From the NCBI RefSeq assembly GCF_009758255.1, contig NZ_WSEN01000010.1, forward strand, positions 124,001 to 188,000: a stretch of DNA of 64,000 nucleotides, given 5' to 3'. The DNA comes from Microbacterium sp. MAH-37 (GTDB lineage Bacteria > Actinomycetota > Actinomycetes > Actinomycetales > Microbacteriaceae). A program made the translations under genes and the position numbers. Shown here piece after piece: positions 51,034 to 59,558 of this stretch (the first letter of the stretch is position 1; every line of letters starts with the position of its first letter). The notes below the pieces were generated by a model. That model saw nothing but the letters and a program-made list of their open reading frames with translations, had not been told where the DNA came from and made no database searches.

Positions 51034-51975
51034 TCAGACGGTGCGGACCTCCGCGTGCGGCATCCGCTCGCGCATGACGCGGATCGCCTCGGGGTTGCAG
51101 TCGACGAGCACTGCCGAGCGCCCGAGAGAGGATGCCACGGCACCGGTCGTCCCCGACCCGGCGAACAGGTCGAGCACCCGGTCCCCCGGCCTGCTGGACG
51201 CCTGCACGATGCGGCGCAGCACGCCCTCGGGCTTCTGCGTCGGGTAGCCGGTCTTCTCCCGGCCGGTGGTCGGCACGATCGTGTGCCACCAGACATCCGT
51301 GGGCAGCTTGCCGCGGGCCGCCTTCTCCGGGGTGACCAGGCCCGGCGCCATGTACGGCTCGCGGTCCACGGCCTCCGAATCGAAGAAGTGCCCGCCGGGC
51401 GTCTTCGCGTAGACCAGGATCGTGTCGTGCTTGGTCGGCCAGCGCCGGCGCGACTTCGCGCCGTAGTCGTAGGCCCAGATCAGCTCGTTCAGGAAGGCGT
51501 CGCGCCCGAACACGGCGTCCAGCATGACCTTCGCGTAGTGCGCCTCGCGGTAGTCCAGATGCAGGTAGAGCGTGCCGTCGTCGGCGAGCAGCCGCCACGC
51601 CTCCTGCAGCCGCGGCATCAGGAAGTCGCCGTAGTCGTCGAAGCTGTCGTCGTAGGCGTGCAGCATGCTGCGCACCTTCTCGTAGCGGTGGCCGTGGAAG
51701 CCACGACTGATCTCGGCGCGCGGAGCGGATGCGGCATCCGTCTCCTCCTCGTCCGCTGAGCGCGTCGCGACGACGCGCTCGCGCGTCTGCGCGCGGCCGG
51801 TGTTGAACGGCGGGTCGAGGTAGATCAGCGTGAACGAGCCGGATGCCAGAGACTCGGCGACCGCGAGATTGTCGCCCTCGATGATCTCGACCGGTCCGGG
51901 CGTTTCGTCTCGCTCCGCGGATCCTGAGCGAGGAGCGGAGCGACGAGACGAAGGGCGCTCAACGTGCGGCGTCAC
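51034..51975 (-). CDS. Orphan site-specific DNA methyltransferase (amino, beta-type order)
   Basis: 313 residues from GTG 51975, which overlaps the lipoate ligase stop by 4 bp (GTGA); a GTG six codons upstream is the alternative. The catalytic motif IV is LIYLDPPFNTG (Asp54), and the AdoMet-binding motif I, DLFAGSGTTG (near 269-278), comes after it, the order of beta-class N6-adenine or N4-cytosine enzymes. LYLHLDYREAHYAKVMLD and TGYPTQKPEGVLRRIV are also typical. No restriction enzyme is adjacent, so it is an orphan. Residues about 7-27 (RPSSRRSAPRSGSAERDETPG) are encoded by an R2 repeat and are probably not part of the fold. The target sequence is unknown. Confidence 0.9.
   Translation of the reverse strand: MTPHVERPSSRRSAPRSGSAERDETPGPVEIIEGDNLAVAESLASGSFTLIYLDPPFNTGRAQTRERVVATRSADEEETDAASAPRAEISRGFHGHRYEKVRSMLHAYDDSFDDYGDFLMPRLQEAWRLLADDGTLYLHLDYREAHYAKVMLDAVFGRDAFLNELIWAYDYGAKSRRRWPTKHDTILVYAKTPGGHFFDSEAVDREPYMAPGLVTPEKAARGKLPTDVWWHTIVPTTGREKTGYPTQKPEGVLRRIVQASSRPGDRVLDLFAGSGTTGAVASSLGRSAVLVDCNPEAIRVMRERMPHAEVRTV
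51903..51953. repeat. R2 palindromic repeat inside the methyltransferase 5' end
   Basis: TTTCGTCTCGCTCCGC (51903-51918) pairs with GCGGAGCGACGAGACGAA (51935-51952), apart from one CGA insertion, around GGATCCTGAGCGAGGA. The copy lies in frame within the coding sequence. Confidence 0.65.
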
Positions 51976-53021
51976 GGCACCCGATGCAGCCACGCGTCGG
52001 TGGAGAACTTCGACTCCACGAGCGCCTCGGCGTCGGCGTACTCCTCCGGCGTGATGCTGCCGTCCTCGGCGCCGGTCAGCGAGCGGAAGGTGTCCTTGAA
52101 GCGCTCGATGATCTCGGCGCGGGGCAGGCCGGTCTGGCTGCGCAGCGGATCGACGCGCTTGGCGGCCGAGGTGGTGCCCTTGTCACTGAGCTTCTCCCGG
52201 CCGATGCGCAGCACCTCGGTCATCATCTGGCCGTCGATGTCGTACGACAGCGTCGCGTGGTGCAGCACGCCGCCGTTGGCGAGGCGCTTCTGCGCCGCGC
52301 CGCCGATCTTTCCGGTCGGCGAGGCGATGTCGTTCAGCGGCTGGTAGGTCGCGTCGATGCCGAGCGACCGCAGCGCCTGCAGCACCCAGTCGTCGAGGAA
52401 CGCGTACGAATCGGCGAACGTCATGCCCTGCACGAGGGATGCCGGCACGTAGAGCGAGTAGGTGATGATCTGGCCCGAGCCCATCAGCATCGCCCCGCCG
52501 CCGGAGATGCGGCGCACGACGTCGAACCCGTGCCGGGCGGCGCCCTCGGGGTCGACCTCGTTGCGGTACGACTGGAACGACCCGATCACGACGGCGGACT
52601 CGTCCCATTCCCAGATGCGCAGCGTGGGCTTGCGGCGGCCCTCGCCGACGCGGCCGGTGAGCACCTCGTCGAGCGCGAGGTTCATCCGCGGCGACACGGC
52701 CTTCTCATGCACGATCTCCCAGTCGAAGTCGCGCCAGCCGGGCGCGGTGACGAGGGCGCGGCGGACTGCGGTGCCGACCGCCTCGGGCGAGAAGCCCAGC
52801 AGCTGAGCCCCGACGGGCAGGGCGCCGCGGACCGCGGCGGCGATGGTGGAGGCATCCGCCTCGACCGGCATCCCCTCGACGGCGGCGTTGATGTCGTCGA
52901 GAGCGGTGTCGGGCTCGAGGAAGAAGTCGCCGGCGAGGCGGAAGTCGCGGATCACGTCATCGCGCACCTCGAGGTCGACGACGACCAGCTTTCCCCCGGG
53001 GACCTTGTACTCACCGTGCAT
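51972..53021 (-). CDS. Lipoate-protein ligase A family protein
   Basis: 349 residues. About 90 N-terminal residues (YKVPGGKLVVVDLEVRDDVIRDFRLAGDFFLEP, ALDDINAAVEG) resemble the small accessory domain that is C-terminal in E. coli LplA, so the domain order is swapped, as in other actinobacterial ligases. The catalytic domain follows with NLALDEVLTGRVG, RRISGGGAMLMGSGQIITYSLYV near 169-192, and the lysine motif GKIGGAAQKR near 237. It attaches lipoate to E2 and glycine-cleavage H proteins. The stop overlaps the methyltransferase start by 4 bp; the two share a transcript but not an obvious function. Confidence 0.92.
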   Translation of the reverse strand: MHGEYKVPGGKLVVVDLEVRDDVIRDFRLAGDFFLEPDTALDDINAAVEGMPVEADASTIAAAVRGALPVGAQLLGFSPEAVGTAVRRALVTAPGWRDFDWEIVHEKAVSPRMNLALDEVLTGRVGEGRRKPTLRIWEWDESAVVIGSFQSYRNEVDPEGAARHGFDVVRRISGGGAMLMGSGQIITYSLYVPASLVQGMTFADSYAFLDDWVLQALRSLGIDATYQPLNDIASPTGKIGGAAQKRLANGGVLHHATLSYDIDGQMMTEVLRIGREKLSDKGTTSAAKRVDPLRSQTGLPRAEIIERFKDTFRSLTGAEDGSITPEEYADAEALVESKFSTDAWLHRVP

Positions 53022-53030
53022 GGTCCCAGC

Positions 53031-53897
53031 CTACTGAGCGCGCGGGAAGTGCTTCTCGAGCCAGGCGAGCACGTCGGCGCGGGCCTGCTCCTGATCGAGG
53101 TCGTTGAAGATCTCGTGCCTGCCGTCGGGGTAGACCAGCGTCGTGACATCCGTCAGCCCGGACCGCTTCCGGTAGCCGTCCGCCAGCTTGTGCACGCTGT
53201 GCGGCCCGCCGACCGGGTCGTCGCGACCGACCATCAGCAGCACCGGCATGTCGTGCCCCAGATCCTTGCCCGGCCTGCCGTACAGCCGCGCCGCGTCGAC
53301 GAATCCGAACAGCTTCAGCAGCGGAACCTCGGTGGTGAGCGGGTCGTCGTGGAAGTCGCGCCACACCTCCGGGTCGCGCGAGAGCCACTCCAGTCCGTCG
53401 GCGTCCGGCCCGTTCCACTTCGCGTTCAGCGGGAGTGCGTTCAGGTCGAGCGGCGTGAGGTGCGCGGAGCCGCTGAGGATCACCGCGTCATAGGCCTCGG
53501 GGTGCGCGTTCAGCAGCTTCTGCGAGAGGAAGGACCCCCAGGAGTGGCCGAGCAGCACGAGCGGGAGATCCGGATGCTCCGCCTTGATGATCCCGGTCAG
53601 CTGCCAGAGCGCGTCGACGGCGGCCCGCATCCCGCCCTTGCCGAGGCGACCCAGCTTGGCCGGGCCGCCCCATTGCCGGATACCGGTGCGCCCGTGCCCG
53701 CGGTGGTCGTCGGCGTAGACGTGGAATCCGGCGCCGGTGAGCGCCTCGATCAGGCCGCCGTAGCGACCGGCGTGCTCGCCGACCCCGTGCAGCAGCTGCA
53801 CGACACCCCGCGCGACACCCTGCGCCTGGTACACGTCATAGACGATCGCGATGCCGTCACCGTCGATGAACTCCGTCGTCCTCGCCTCAACTGCCAT
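53031..53897 (-). CDS. Alpha/beta hydrolase, monoacylglycerol-lipase-like
   Basis: 288 residues without a signal peptide. The fold and motifs are those of the monoglyceride lipase/lysophospholipase group: VVQLLHGVGEHAGRYGGLIEAL, YADDHRGHGRTG, the nucleophile elbow GHSWGS with Ser119, the acid region MVGRDDPVGG and the His in YPDGRHEIFNDLDQ. It probably hydrolyses monoacylglycerols or similar esters. It ends upstream of the lipoate ligase start (9 bp), so it probably heads that transcript. Confidence 0.92.
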   Translation of the reverse strand: MAVEARTTEFIDGDGIAIVYDVYQAQGVARGVVQLLHGVGEHAGRYGGLIEALTGAGFHVYADDHRGHGRTGIRQWGGPAKLGRLGKGGMRAAVDALWQLTGIIKAEHPDLPLVLLGHSWGSFLSQKLLNAHPEAYDAVILSGSAHLTPLDLNALPLNAKWNGPDADGLEWLSRDPEVWRDFHDDPLTTEVPLLKLFGFVDAARLYGRPGKDLGHDMPVLLMVGRDDPVGGPHSVHKLADGYRKRSGLTDVTTLVYPDGRHEIFNDLDQEQARADVLAWLEKHFPRAQ

Positions 53898-53921
53898 GCC
53901 GAAGAGTCTACGGATGCCGGC

Positions 53922-53942
53922 ACGCCCTTCGTCGAAGGGCGT
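53922..53942 (-). terminator. Palindromic hairpin at the cutC stop
   Basis: ACGCCCTTCG (53922-53931) and its complement CGAAGGGCGT (53933-53942) are separated by one base, giving a tight hairpin that begins at the cutC stop codon. Likely terminator on the minus strand. Confidence 0.6.
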
Positions 53943-54664
53943 CAGAGGCCGAGCGCGCGCACGATGGCCAGAGCGGCCTGCGGATCGGTGACCTCGTGGC
54001 CGCCGTCGTCGGAGGCCCCCAGCTTCACGTCGTCGTTCGCGAACACCGTCCTCTTCGCCGAGAAGTGCACGGCGTCCACACCCGTCCGGGCGATCTCGAC
54101 GACGTTGGTCGCGTCGATGCCGCCTCCGGCCATGATCTGGATGCCGCCGGCCGCCTCGGCGACCAGGTCGCCGAGCAGGTCGACGCCGTCGATCGCGGCA
54201 GATCGGCCGCCCGAGGTGAGCACGCGACGCACGCCGAGCTCCCGCGCGACACGCAGGCTCTCCAGCGGGTCGGGGGTCACGTCGATCACGCGATGCAGGG
54301 TGACGGAGGCGCCGCCTGCGGCATCCGCCAGTCGCGCGACCGCGTCTCGGTCGAGAGCGCCGTCAGCTGCCTGGCATCCGATCACGACGCCCGCGGCGCC
54401 GGCCGCGATCGCGTGCCGGACATCGTGCGTCATCAGGGCGACCTCGTCACGGTCGTAGCGGAATCCCCCGGCGCGAGGGCGCACCAGCACATGCACCTCG
54501 ACCTCGCCGGCTGCTTCCTCGACAGCGCGATCGAGGGTCGCGGGCGAGGGGGTGAGGCCGCCCAGCGCGAGCGCCTGCGTGAGCTCGACGCGCGCGGCGC
54601 CGATCTCACGCGCGATGCGCACTCCGGCGGTGTCCTGGACGGCGAGTTCGAGCGCGATCGACAT
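53942..54664 (-). CDS. cutC: CutC-family protein
   Basis: 240 residues from ATG 54664; an ATG three codons upstream (54673) with GGAG before it is equally possible. CutC is a TIM-barrel protein of about 248 residues in E. coli; here the matching parts are GAARVELTQALALGGLTPSPATL, VHVLVRPRAGGFRYDRDEVALM, VVIGCQAADGALD, VTLHRVIDVTPDPLESL, RVLTSGGRSAAIDGVDLL and IMAGGGIDATNV. The name reflects an old link to copper tolerance that is now doubted; its biochemical role is uncertain. It is divergent from the pectate lyase genes with 142 bp between. Confidence 0.9.
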   Translation of the reverse strand: MSIALELAVQDTAGVRIAREIGAARVELTQALALGGLTPSPATLDRAVEEAAGEVEVHVLVRPRAGGFRYDRDEVALMTHDVRHAIAAGAAGVVIGCQAADGALDRDAVARLADAAGGASVTLHRVIDVTPDPLESLRVARELGVRRVLTSGGRSAAIDGVDLLGDLVAEAAGGIQIMAGGGIDATNVVEIARTGVDAVHFSAKRTVFANDDVKLGASDDGGHEVTDPQAALAIVRALGL

Positions 54665-54705
54665 GCTCACCATTCTGCTCCACACACAACGACGCGACCG
54701 ACCTC

Positions 54706-54773
54706 GGGGAACGCTTCCCCATATTCGTTGACAGGTGCAACATTTCCTGGTTAGGTTTCGGAAACCGGTTCCC
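54706..54773 (+). promoter_or_regulatory. Pectate lyase promoter with two LacI-type operators
   Basis: TTGACA (54728-54733) and TTAGGT (54751-54756) are 17 bp apart, giving a start near 54763. Upstream lies GGGGAA-CGC-TTCCCC (54706-54720). At the start point lies GGAAACCGGTTCCC (54760-54773) with a perfect AACCGGTT core. Both resemble LacI/GalR operators, and the pair recurs at the importer promoter at 58429-58508. Confidence 0.65.
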
Positions 54774-54806
54774 CATCTACCGGTCACATCTGCGAGAGGA
54801 ACGACG

Positions 54807-56348
54807 ATGTCCTTGATGCCCACTCACTCCGGCGCGCCCACTCTGCCGGAATCTCCCCCTCGATCTCATCGCGGGCGCCGCGTTGCGGCGATGGCCGTTC
54901 TCGGCGCTCCACTGCTGATCCTCGGCACCCTGGCGCCGACAGCAACCGCCGCAGACTCCACCGCTGCGGACGCCACCGACGGCGCCGCGCTGCTGCGGCA
55001 GATCCGTGTGGCGACGACCACCACCGCCGACGGTCCGGTCTGGTCTCCGACCGCGACCGGCTTCGCATCCGTCCCCACCGCCACGCTGCCCAACGGCACC
55101 ACCGGCGGCGCAGGCGGCGATCTGGTGACGGTGGACGAACGCGACGAGCTCGCCGCGGCCGCGGCATCCGCCGATCCGTTGACGATCCTCGTCGACGGAA
55201 GCATCGACGTCGGCGACGGCAGCATGATCACCGTCGCCGCGAACAAGACGATCATCGGCGGCGCAGCGGGCGGCGAGATCGTGAACGGCGGCCTCTACGT
55301 CAACCGCGTCTCGAACGTGATCATACGCAACCTCACCTTCCGAGACTCGTTCATCGGCGCGGACTGGGACGGCAAGTCGCCCGAGAACGACAACGACGGC
55401 ATCCGCATCGACACCTCGGATCACGTCTGGGTCGACCACAACGAGTTCACCCGCCTCGGCGACGGCCAGCTCGATGTGCGCAAAGACTCCACCGCCGTCA
55501 CGGCATCGTGGAACTACTTCCGTGACCACAACAAGACGCTCGGCGTCGGCTGGACCGACAACGTGGTGACCACGCTGACTCTGCACCACAACCGGTTCTC
55601 GAACGTGCACCAGCGCAACGGCAGCCTCGACAACGTCGCCGCAGGCCACGTGTACAACAACTGGCTGTCCGGAGTGAGCTCGTACGGCATGAACTCCCGG
55701 GGTGAGGAGACGCAGCTAGTCGTCGAGGGCAACGTGTTCGAGCACGCACGCAACCCGCTGATCGGCACCGGCTCGGTGTTTCAAAAGGACAACATCTTCG
55801 AGGATGTCTGGGGCGAAGCTCCCCGCGACACCGGCCCGACATTCGACCCGGCCTCCTACTACGCCTACAGCGCCGACGCTGCTTCCGATGTGCGCAAGCT
55901 GCTGCGGAAGGATGCCGGACCGGCCATCCGCATCGCCGACGACGCCGAGCGTCGGGTGACGGTCGCCCAGGACGGAACCGGCGACTACCGATCGATCCAT
56001 GCGGCTGTCGGCGCCGCATCCCGTTCCACGCACACGGTCGAGATCGTGGTGCAGCCGGGCACTTACCGCGAAGTCGTCTCGATCTGGCCGGACGCCGATC
56101 GCCTGACCATCCGCGGCGCCACCGGCGACCCGGCCGACGTCGTGATCACCTACGACAAGTCGAGCAGCGAATGGCCGACCGTCAACGTGTTCGCCGACGA
56201 CGTGACCCTGCAGAGCATCACGCTCGAGAACCCGCTCGCCGTCGACCCGCCCAAGCAGGCACTGGCCCTGCGGGATGCCGGCGCCGGCACGAACCTCGAG
56301 AACGTCGTGGTGCACGGCGACACCCTCGTCGAAGGAGAAGACCGATGA
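54807..56348 (+). CDS. Pectate lyase (PL1) with truncated pectinesterase domain
   Basis: 513 residues from ATG 54807 (GAGAGGAACG upstream). A long basic N-terminus leads into a Sec signal (VAAMAVLGAPLLILGTLAPTATA). Residues about 60-400 are a PL1 beta-helix: NVIIRNLTFRDSFIG, NDNDGIRIDTSDHVWVDHNEFTRLGDG, ASWNYFRDHNKTLGVGWTDN and LHHNRFSNVHQRNGSLDNVAAGH. From about 410 a CE8 pectinesterase domain begins (VTVAQDGTGDYRSIHAAVGAA) but stops after about 105 residues at ALALRDAGAGTNLENVVVHGD, before the GNQDT and GDVDF active-site segments. The esterase half must be inactive. The stop overlaps the next gene by 4 bp (ATGA). Confidence 0.92.
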   Translation: MSLMPTHSGAPTLPESPPRSHRGRRVAAMAVLGAPLLILGTLAPTATAADSTAADATDGAALLRQIRVATTTTADGPVWSPTATGFASVPTATLPNGTTGGAGGDLVTVDERDELAAAAASADPLTILVDGSIDVGDGSMITVAANKTIIGGAAGGEIVNGGLYVNRVSNVIIRNLTFRDSFIGADWDGKSPENDNDGIRIDTSDHVWVDHNEFTRLGDGQLDVRKDSTAVTASWNYFRDHNKTLGVGWTDNVVTTLTLHHNRFSNVHQRNGSLDNVAAGHVYNNWLSGVSSYGMNSRGEETQLVVEGNVFEHARNPLIGTGSVFQKDNIFEDVWGEAPRDTGPTFDPASYYAYSADAASDVRKLLRKDAGPAIRIADDAERRVTVAQDGTGDYRSIHAAVGAASRSTHTVEIVVQPGTYREVVSIWPDADRLTIRGATGDPADVVITYDKSSSEWPTVNVFADDVTLQSITLENPLAVDPPKQALALRDAGAGTNLENVVVHGDTLVEGEDR

Positions 56349-58377
56349 AGACCCGCACCCTGACCCGCGCCACCGTCCTCGCCGGCGCACCACTGCTGGC
56401 GCTGACCCTGCTGAACGCTCCCGCGCATGCCGACGAACTGCCGGAGTCCGTTGACGGGGCCGGCCTGCTGGCTCGCATCGAGGCGCCAACCACGAAAACT
56501 GCCGACGGTCCGGTGTGGTCGCCGACCGCCACCGGATTCGCCGCGACGCCGACCGCTGAGCTGCCCGAGGGCACCACCGGCGGCGCGGACGGCCGCCTGG
56601 TCGTCGCGGACGACGCGGCCGAGCTCGCCGAGTACGCCGCACTCGAGGAGCCGCTGACGATCCTCGTCAAGGGCAGCCTCGATGTGGAACCGTTCGGCTC
56701 GCAGATCAGGGTCGCCTCCGACAAGACCATCGCGGGGGCCGGCCGAGATGCCGAGCTCGTCGGGGGCGGGCTGTTCCTCGACAAGGTGTCCAACGTGATC
56801 GTGCGCAACCTCACGTTCCGCGACTCCTATGTTCCCGGCGACTGGGACGGCAAGAGCGAGGACAACGACAACGACGGCATCCGCGTCGACACCTCGGATC
56901 ACGTGTGGATCGATCACAACGAATTCACCCGCCTCGGCGATGGTCTGGTCGATGTGCGCAAGGACTCCACGGCGGTGACGCTCTCGTGGAACCACTTCCA
57001 CGACCACAACAAGACGGTGGGCGTCGGCTGGACCAAGAACGTCGTGACCACCATCACAATGCACCACAACCACTTCGCGAACACCTACCAGCGCAACGCC
57101 AGCATCGACAACGTCGCCGCCGGCCACCTGTACAACAACTGGTTCGAGGGACAGGCGCACTACGGCACGATGTCGCGCGGCGCCGCACAGCTGGTGATCG
57201 AGTCAAGCGTGTATGAGAACGGCGAGGACGCCATCGTCGCGAAGGATCCGGAGTCGCGGGTCGAGTCCCGCGGCAACACCTTCACGAACATCCGCGGACG
57301 CAAGGACAGCACCGGGACGACATTCGACCCCAGGGCGTTCTACTCCTACACCCCGGATGCCACCGGCGACGTCATCGCGATCCTGGACAGCGGCAGCGGC
57401 CCGCTCGGAAAGGAGGAGACGGTCGGCAAGCAGGTCACCGTCGCGCTCGACGGCACGGGCGACTACGCCAGCGTCGTCGCCGCCGTCGGGGCGGCGACTC
57501 GTGCGAAGCATCCGGTCGAGATCATCGTCTCGCCCGGGGTGTATCGCGAGATCGTGCGCGTTTGGCCGGATGCCGACGGCGTGACCATCCGTAGCTCCAC
57601 CGGCAACGCGGCGGATGTGGTGATCACCTACGACCTCGCCGCCGGACAGGCGAAGTTCTACGGCGGAACGTGGGGCCACACCGGTTCGCCCGTGCTGTCG
57701 GTGCTCGCAGACGACGTCACGCTGCGCGACATCACGATCGAGAACGCGTACGACGAGGCTGTCAACGGCAGCAGCCAGGCGCTGGCGTTGCGTACGCGGC
57801 CGACCGCACCGTCCTCGATGGTGTGCGGCTGCTCGGAAACCAGGACACGTACTTGGTCGACCCGATATCGAAGACCCAGCAGTCGCGGGTCTGGATGACC
57901 GACTCGTACGTCGCCGGTGACGTCGACTTCATCTACGGCGGCGGAACGCTCGTCGTCGAGAACTCGGAGATCCACTCCCTCGACCGGGCATCCACCACCA
58001 ACAACGGCTATGTCGCCGCTCCCGCGACCGTACCCGGCGGCAAGGGGTTCCTCTTCGTCGATTCTGTGTTCACCTCGGATGCCGCGGCCGGGACCGTCTC
58101 GCTCGGCCGCCCGTGGCACCCGAGCAGCAACCCGAACGTCGACCCTCGGATGGTGGTTCGCGACTCGGAACTCGGAGCGCACGTGCGCACGCCCGCCTGG
58201 TCGGACATGAGCGGGTGGCGCTGGCAGGAGGACTTCTTCCGCGAGTATCGCAACACCGGCGCGGGCGCGGCCATCGGGGAGGATGCCGGCCGCCCGCAGC
58301 TGACCGACGAAGAATCGAGGGCGCACACCCGCGAGGCCTACCTCTCGGGCGCAGACGGCTGGACTCCCTGGAGCTGA
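56345..58377 (+). pseudogene. Pectate lyase (PL1)-pectinesterase (CE8) fusion, frameshifted
   Basis: The frame from ATG 56345 (GAAGGAGA upstream) encodes a signal peptide, a PL1 domain (FRDSYVPGDWDGKS, SDHVWIDHNEFTRLGDG, LSWNHFHDHNKTVGVGWTKN) and the start of a CE8 domain. It shifts after Arg483 (CGT 57791-57793) and ends at 57898. The rest of the esterase runs in the next frame to 58377: RLLGNQDTYLVD, DSYVAGDVDFIYGGG with the catalytic Asp region, and SLGRPWHPSS. One lost base after 57793 explains it: the paralog upstream reads ALALRDAG, and inserting a base gives ALALRDAADRTVLDG. Repaired length is 677 residues. There is no slippery heptamer, so this is a mutation or a sequencing error. Even unrepaired, the lyase domain would be made. 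Confidence 0.85.
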
Positions 58378-58428
58378 GCAGCACGATAGACGCTCGGCAC
58401 TCAGAGCGGGCGTCGGCGGGGCGGAGGT

Positions 58429-58508
58429 GGGAACGCTCTCATCAATCGTTGGAAACCTCACGGTTGTCGCCACCTCCGTCCCGTGCTAATCTCGGGAAAC
58501 CGGTTACT
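58429..58508 (+). promoter_or_regulatory. Pectin importer promoter with operators matching the lyase promoter
   Basis: TTGTCG (58464-58469) and TAATCT (58487-58492) are 17 bp apart, with a start near 58499. GGGAACGCTCTC (58429-58440) lies upstream, GGAAACC-TCAC-GGTT (58451-58465) touches the -35, and GGGAAACCGGTTACT (58494-58508) covers the start. This repeats the layout at 54706-54773, so one LacI-type regulator, not encoded in the window, probably controls both. Confidence 0.65.
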
Positions 58509-58577
58509 GAAGAAGCGTTTTCTCAGTACCGCACCCCGCAACCCGACTCGAAGATGAGCGCAGGAAGAGGCACCTCG

Positions 58578-59558
58578 ATGGCGATCGATCTCGCACCGAT
58601 CAGCGTCCGCACCGATGTGGAGCAGCCGCCGGTCGATCTGCCCCCGCAGCGCCGCCGCACCTGGTGGCAGCACATCTGGCGTCACAAGGCGCTGTACCTG
58701 ATGGCGCTGCCCGGCATCGCGTACTTCATCATCTTCAAGTACGTGCCGATGGCCGGCCTCGTGATCGCGTTCCAGGACTACTCTCCGTTCCGCGGCATCA
58801 CCGGCAGCCCGTGGGTCGGCTTCGACCACTTCGTGCGGTTCTTCACCGAGGACACCTTCGGGATGCTGCTGACCAACACGGTCGTCATCTCGCTGCTGCT
58901 GCTGATCTTCTCGTTCCCGGTGCCGATCATCCTGGCCCTCATGCTGAACGAGCTGCGCCTGAAGTTCTTCCAGCGCAGCATCCAGACCGTCATCTACCTG
59001 CCGCACTTCATGTCGTGGGTGATCGTCGTGTCTCTGTTCTACGTGCTGCTGACCACGGACGGCGGCAGCATCAACCAGCTGCTGCAGTCCTGGGGGCTGC
59101 CCGCGATCCCGTTCCTCACCGACCCGAACTGGCTGCGTCCGCTCTACACGATGCAGGAGATCTGGAAGACGGCCGGCTGGGGCACCATCATCTACCTCGC
59201 CGCCATGACCGGCGTCGACCTGCAGCTCTACGAAGCCGCCGAGATCGACGGCGCCGGCCGATGGTCGCAGACCTGGCACATCACGCTGCCGGCCATCCGC
59301 CCCGTCATCATCGTCATGTTCATCCTGGCGATCGGCGACTTCCTCGAACTCGGCTTCGAGCACATGTTCCTCATGCTGAACTCGCTCAACCGCGAGGTCG
59401 GCGAGATCTTCGACACCTACGTCTACACCGCCGGCATCCAGAACGGGCAGCTCAGCTACGCCACCGCCGTCGGCCTGTTCAAGGGACTCGTCGGCCTGGT
59501 GCTCGTGGTCGGCGCGAACCGGATGGCGAAGAAGTTCGGCGAGGAGGGCGTGTTCTGA
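58578..59558 (+). CDS. ABC transporter permease, LplB/YteP type
   Basis: 326 residues from ATG 58578, preceded by AGGAAGAGG; an ATG eight codons upstream (58554) has a poorer site. Six spans; KALYLMALPGIAYFIIFKYVPMAGLVIAFQDYSPFRGI is the signature front of the LplB subfamily that serves complex plant oligosaccharides. The EAA loop reads LQLYEAAEIDGAGRWSQTWHITLPAI. It is first in a four-gene unit (permease, YesL, binding protein, permease), all coupled or close. With pectate lyases upstream, oligogalacturonide or rhamnogalacturonan import is inferred. No ATPase gene is present. Confidence 0.93.
   Translation: MAIDLAPISVRTDVEQPPVDLPPQRRRTWWQHIWRHKALYLMALPGIAYFIIFKYVPMAGLVIAFQDYSPFRGITGSPWVGFDHFVRFFTEDTFGMLLTNTVVISLLLLIFSFPVPIILALMLNELRLKFFQRSIQTVIYLPHFMSWVIVVSLFYVLLTTDGGSINQLLQSWGLPAIPFLTDPNWLRPLYTMQEIWKTAGWGTIIYLAAMTGVDLQLYEAAEIDGAGRWSQTWHITLPAIRPVIIVMFILAIGDFLELGFEHMFLMLNSLNREVGEIFDTYVYTAGIQNGQLSYATAVGLFKGLVGLVLVVGANRMAKKFGEEGVF

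Noticed and set aside
56345..58377. Programmed ribosomal frameshift in the second pectate lyase-esterase gene
   Set aside because: No slippery heptamer or downstream stem at 57785-57800; a single lost base relative to the paralog explains it better.
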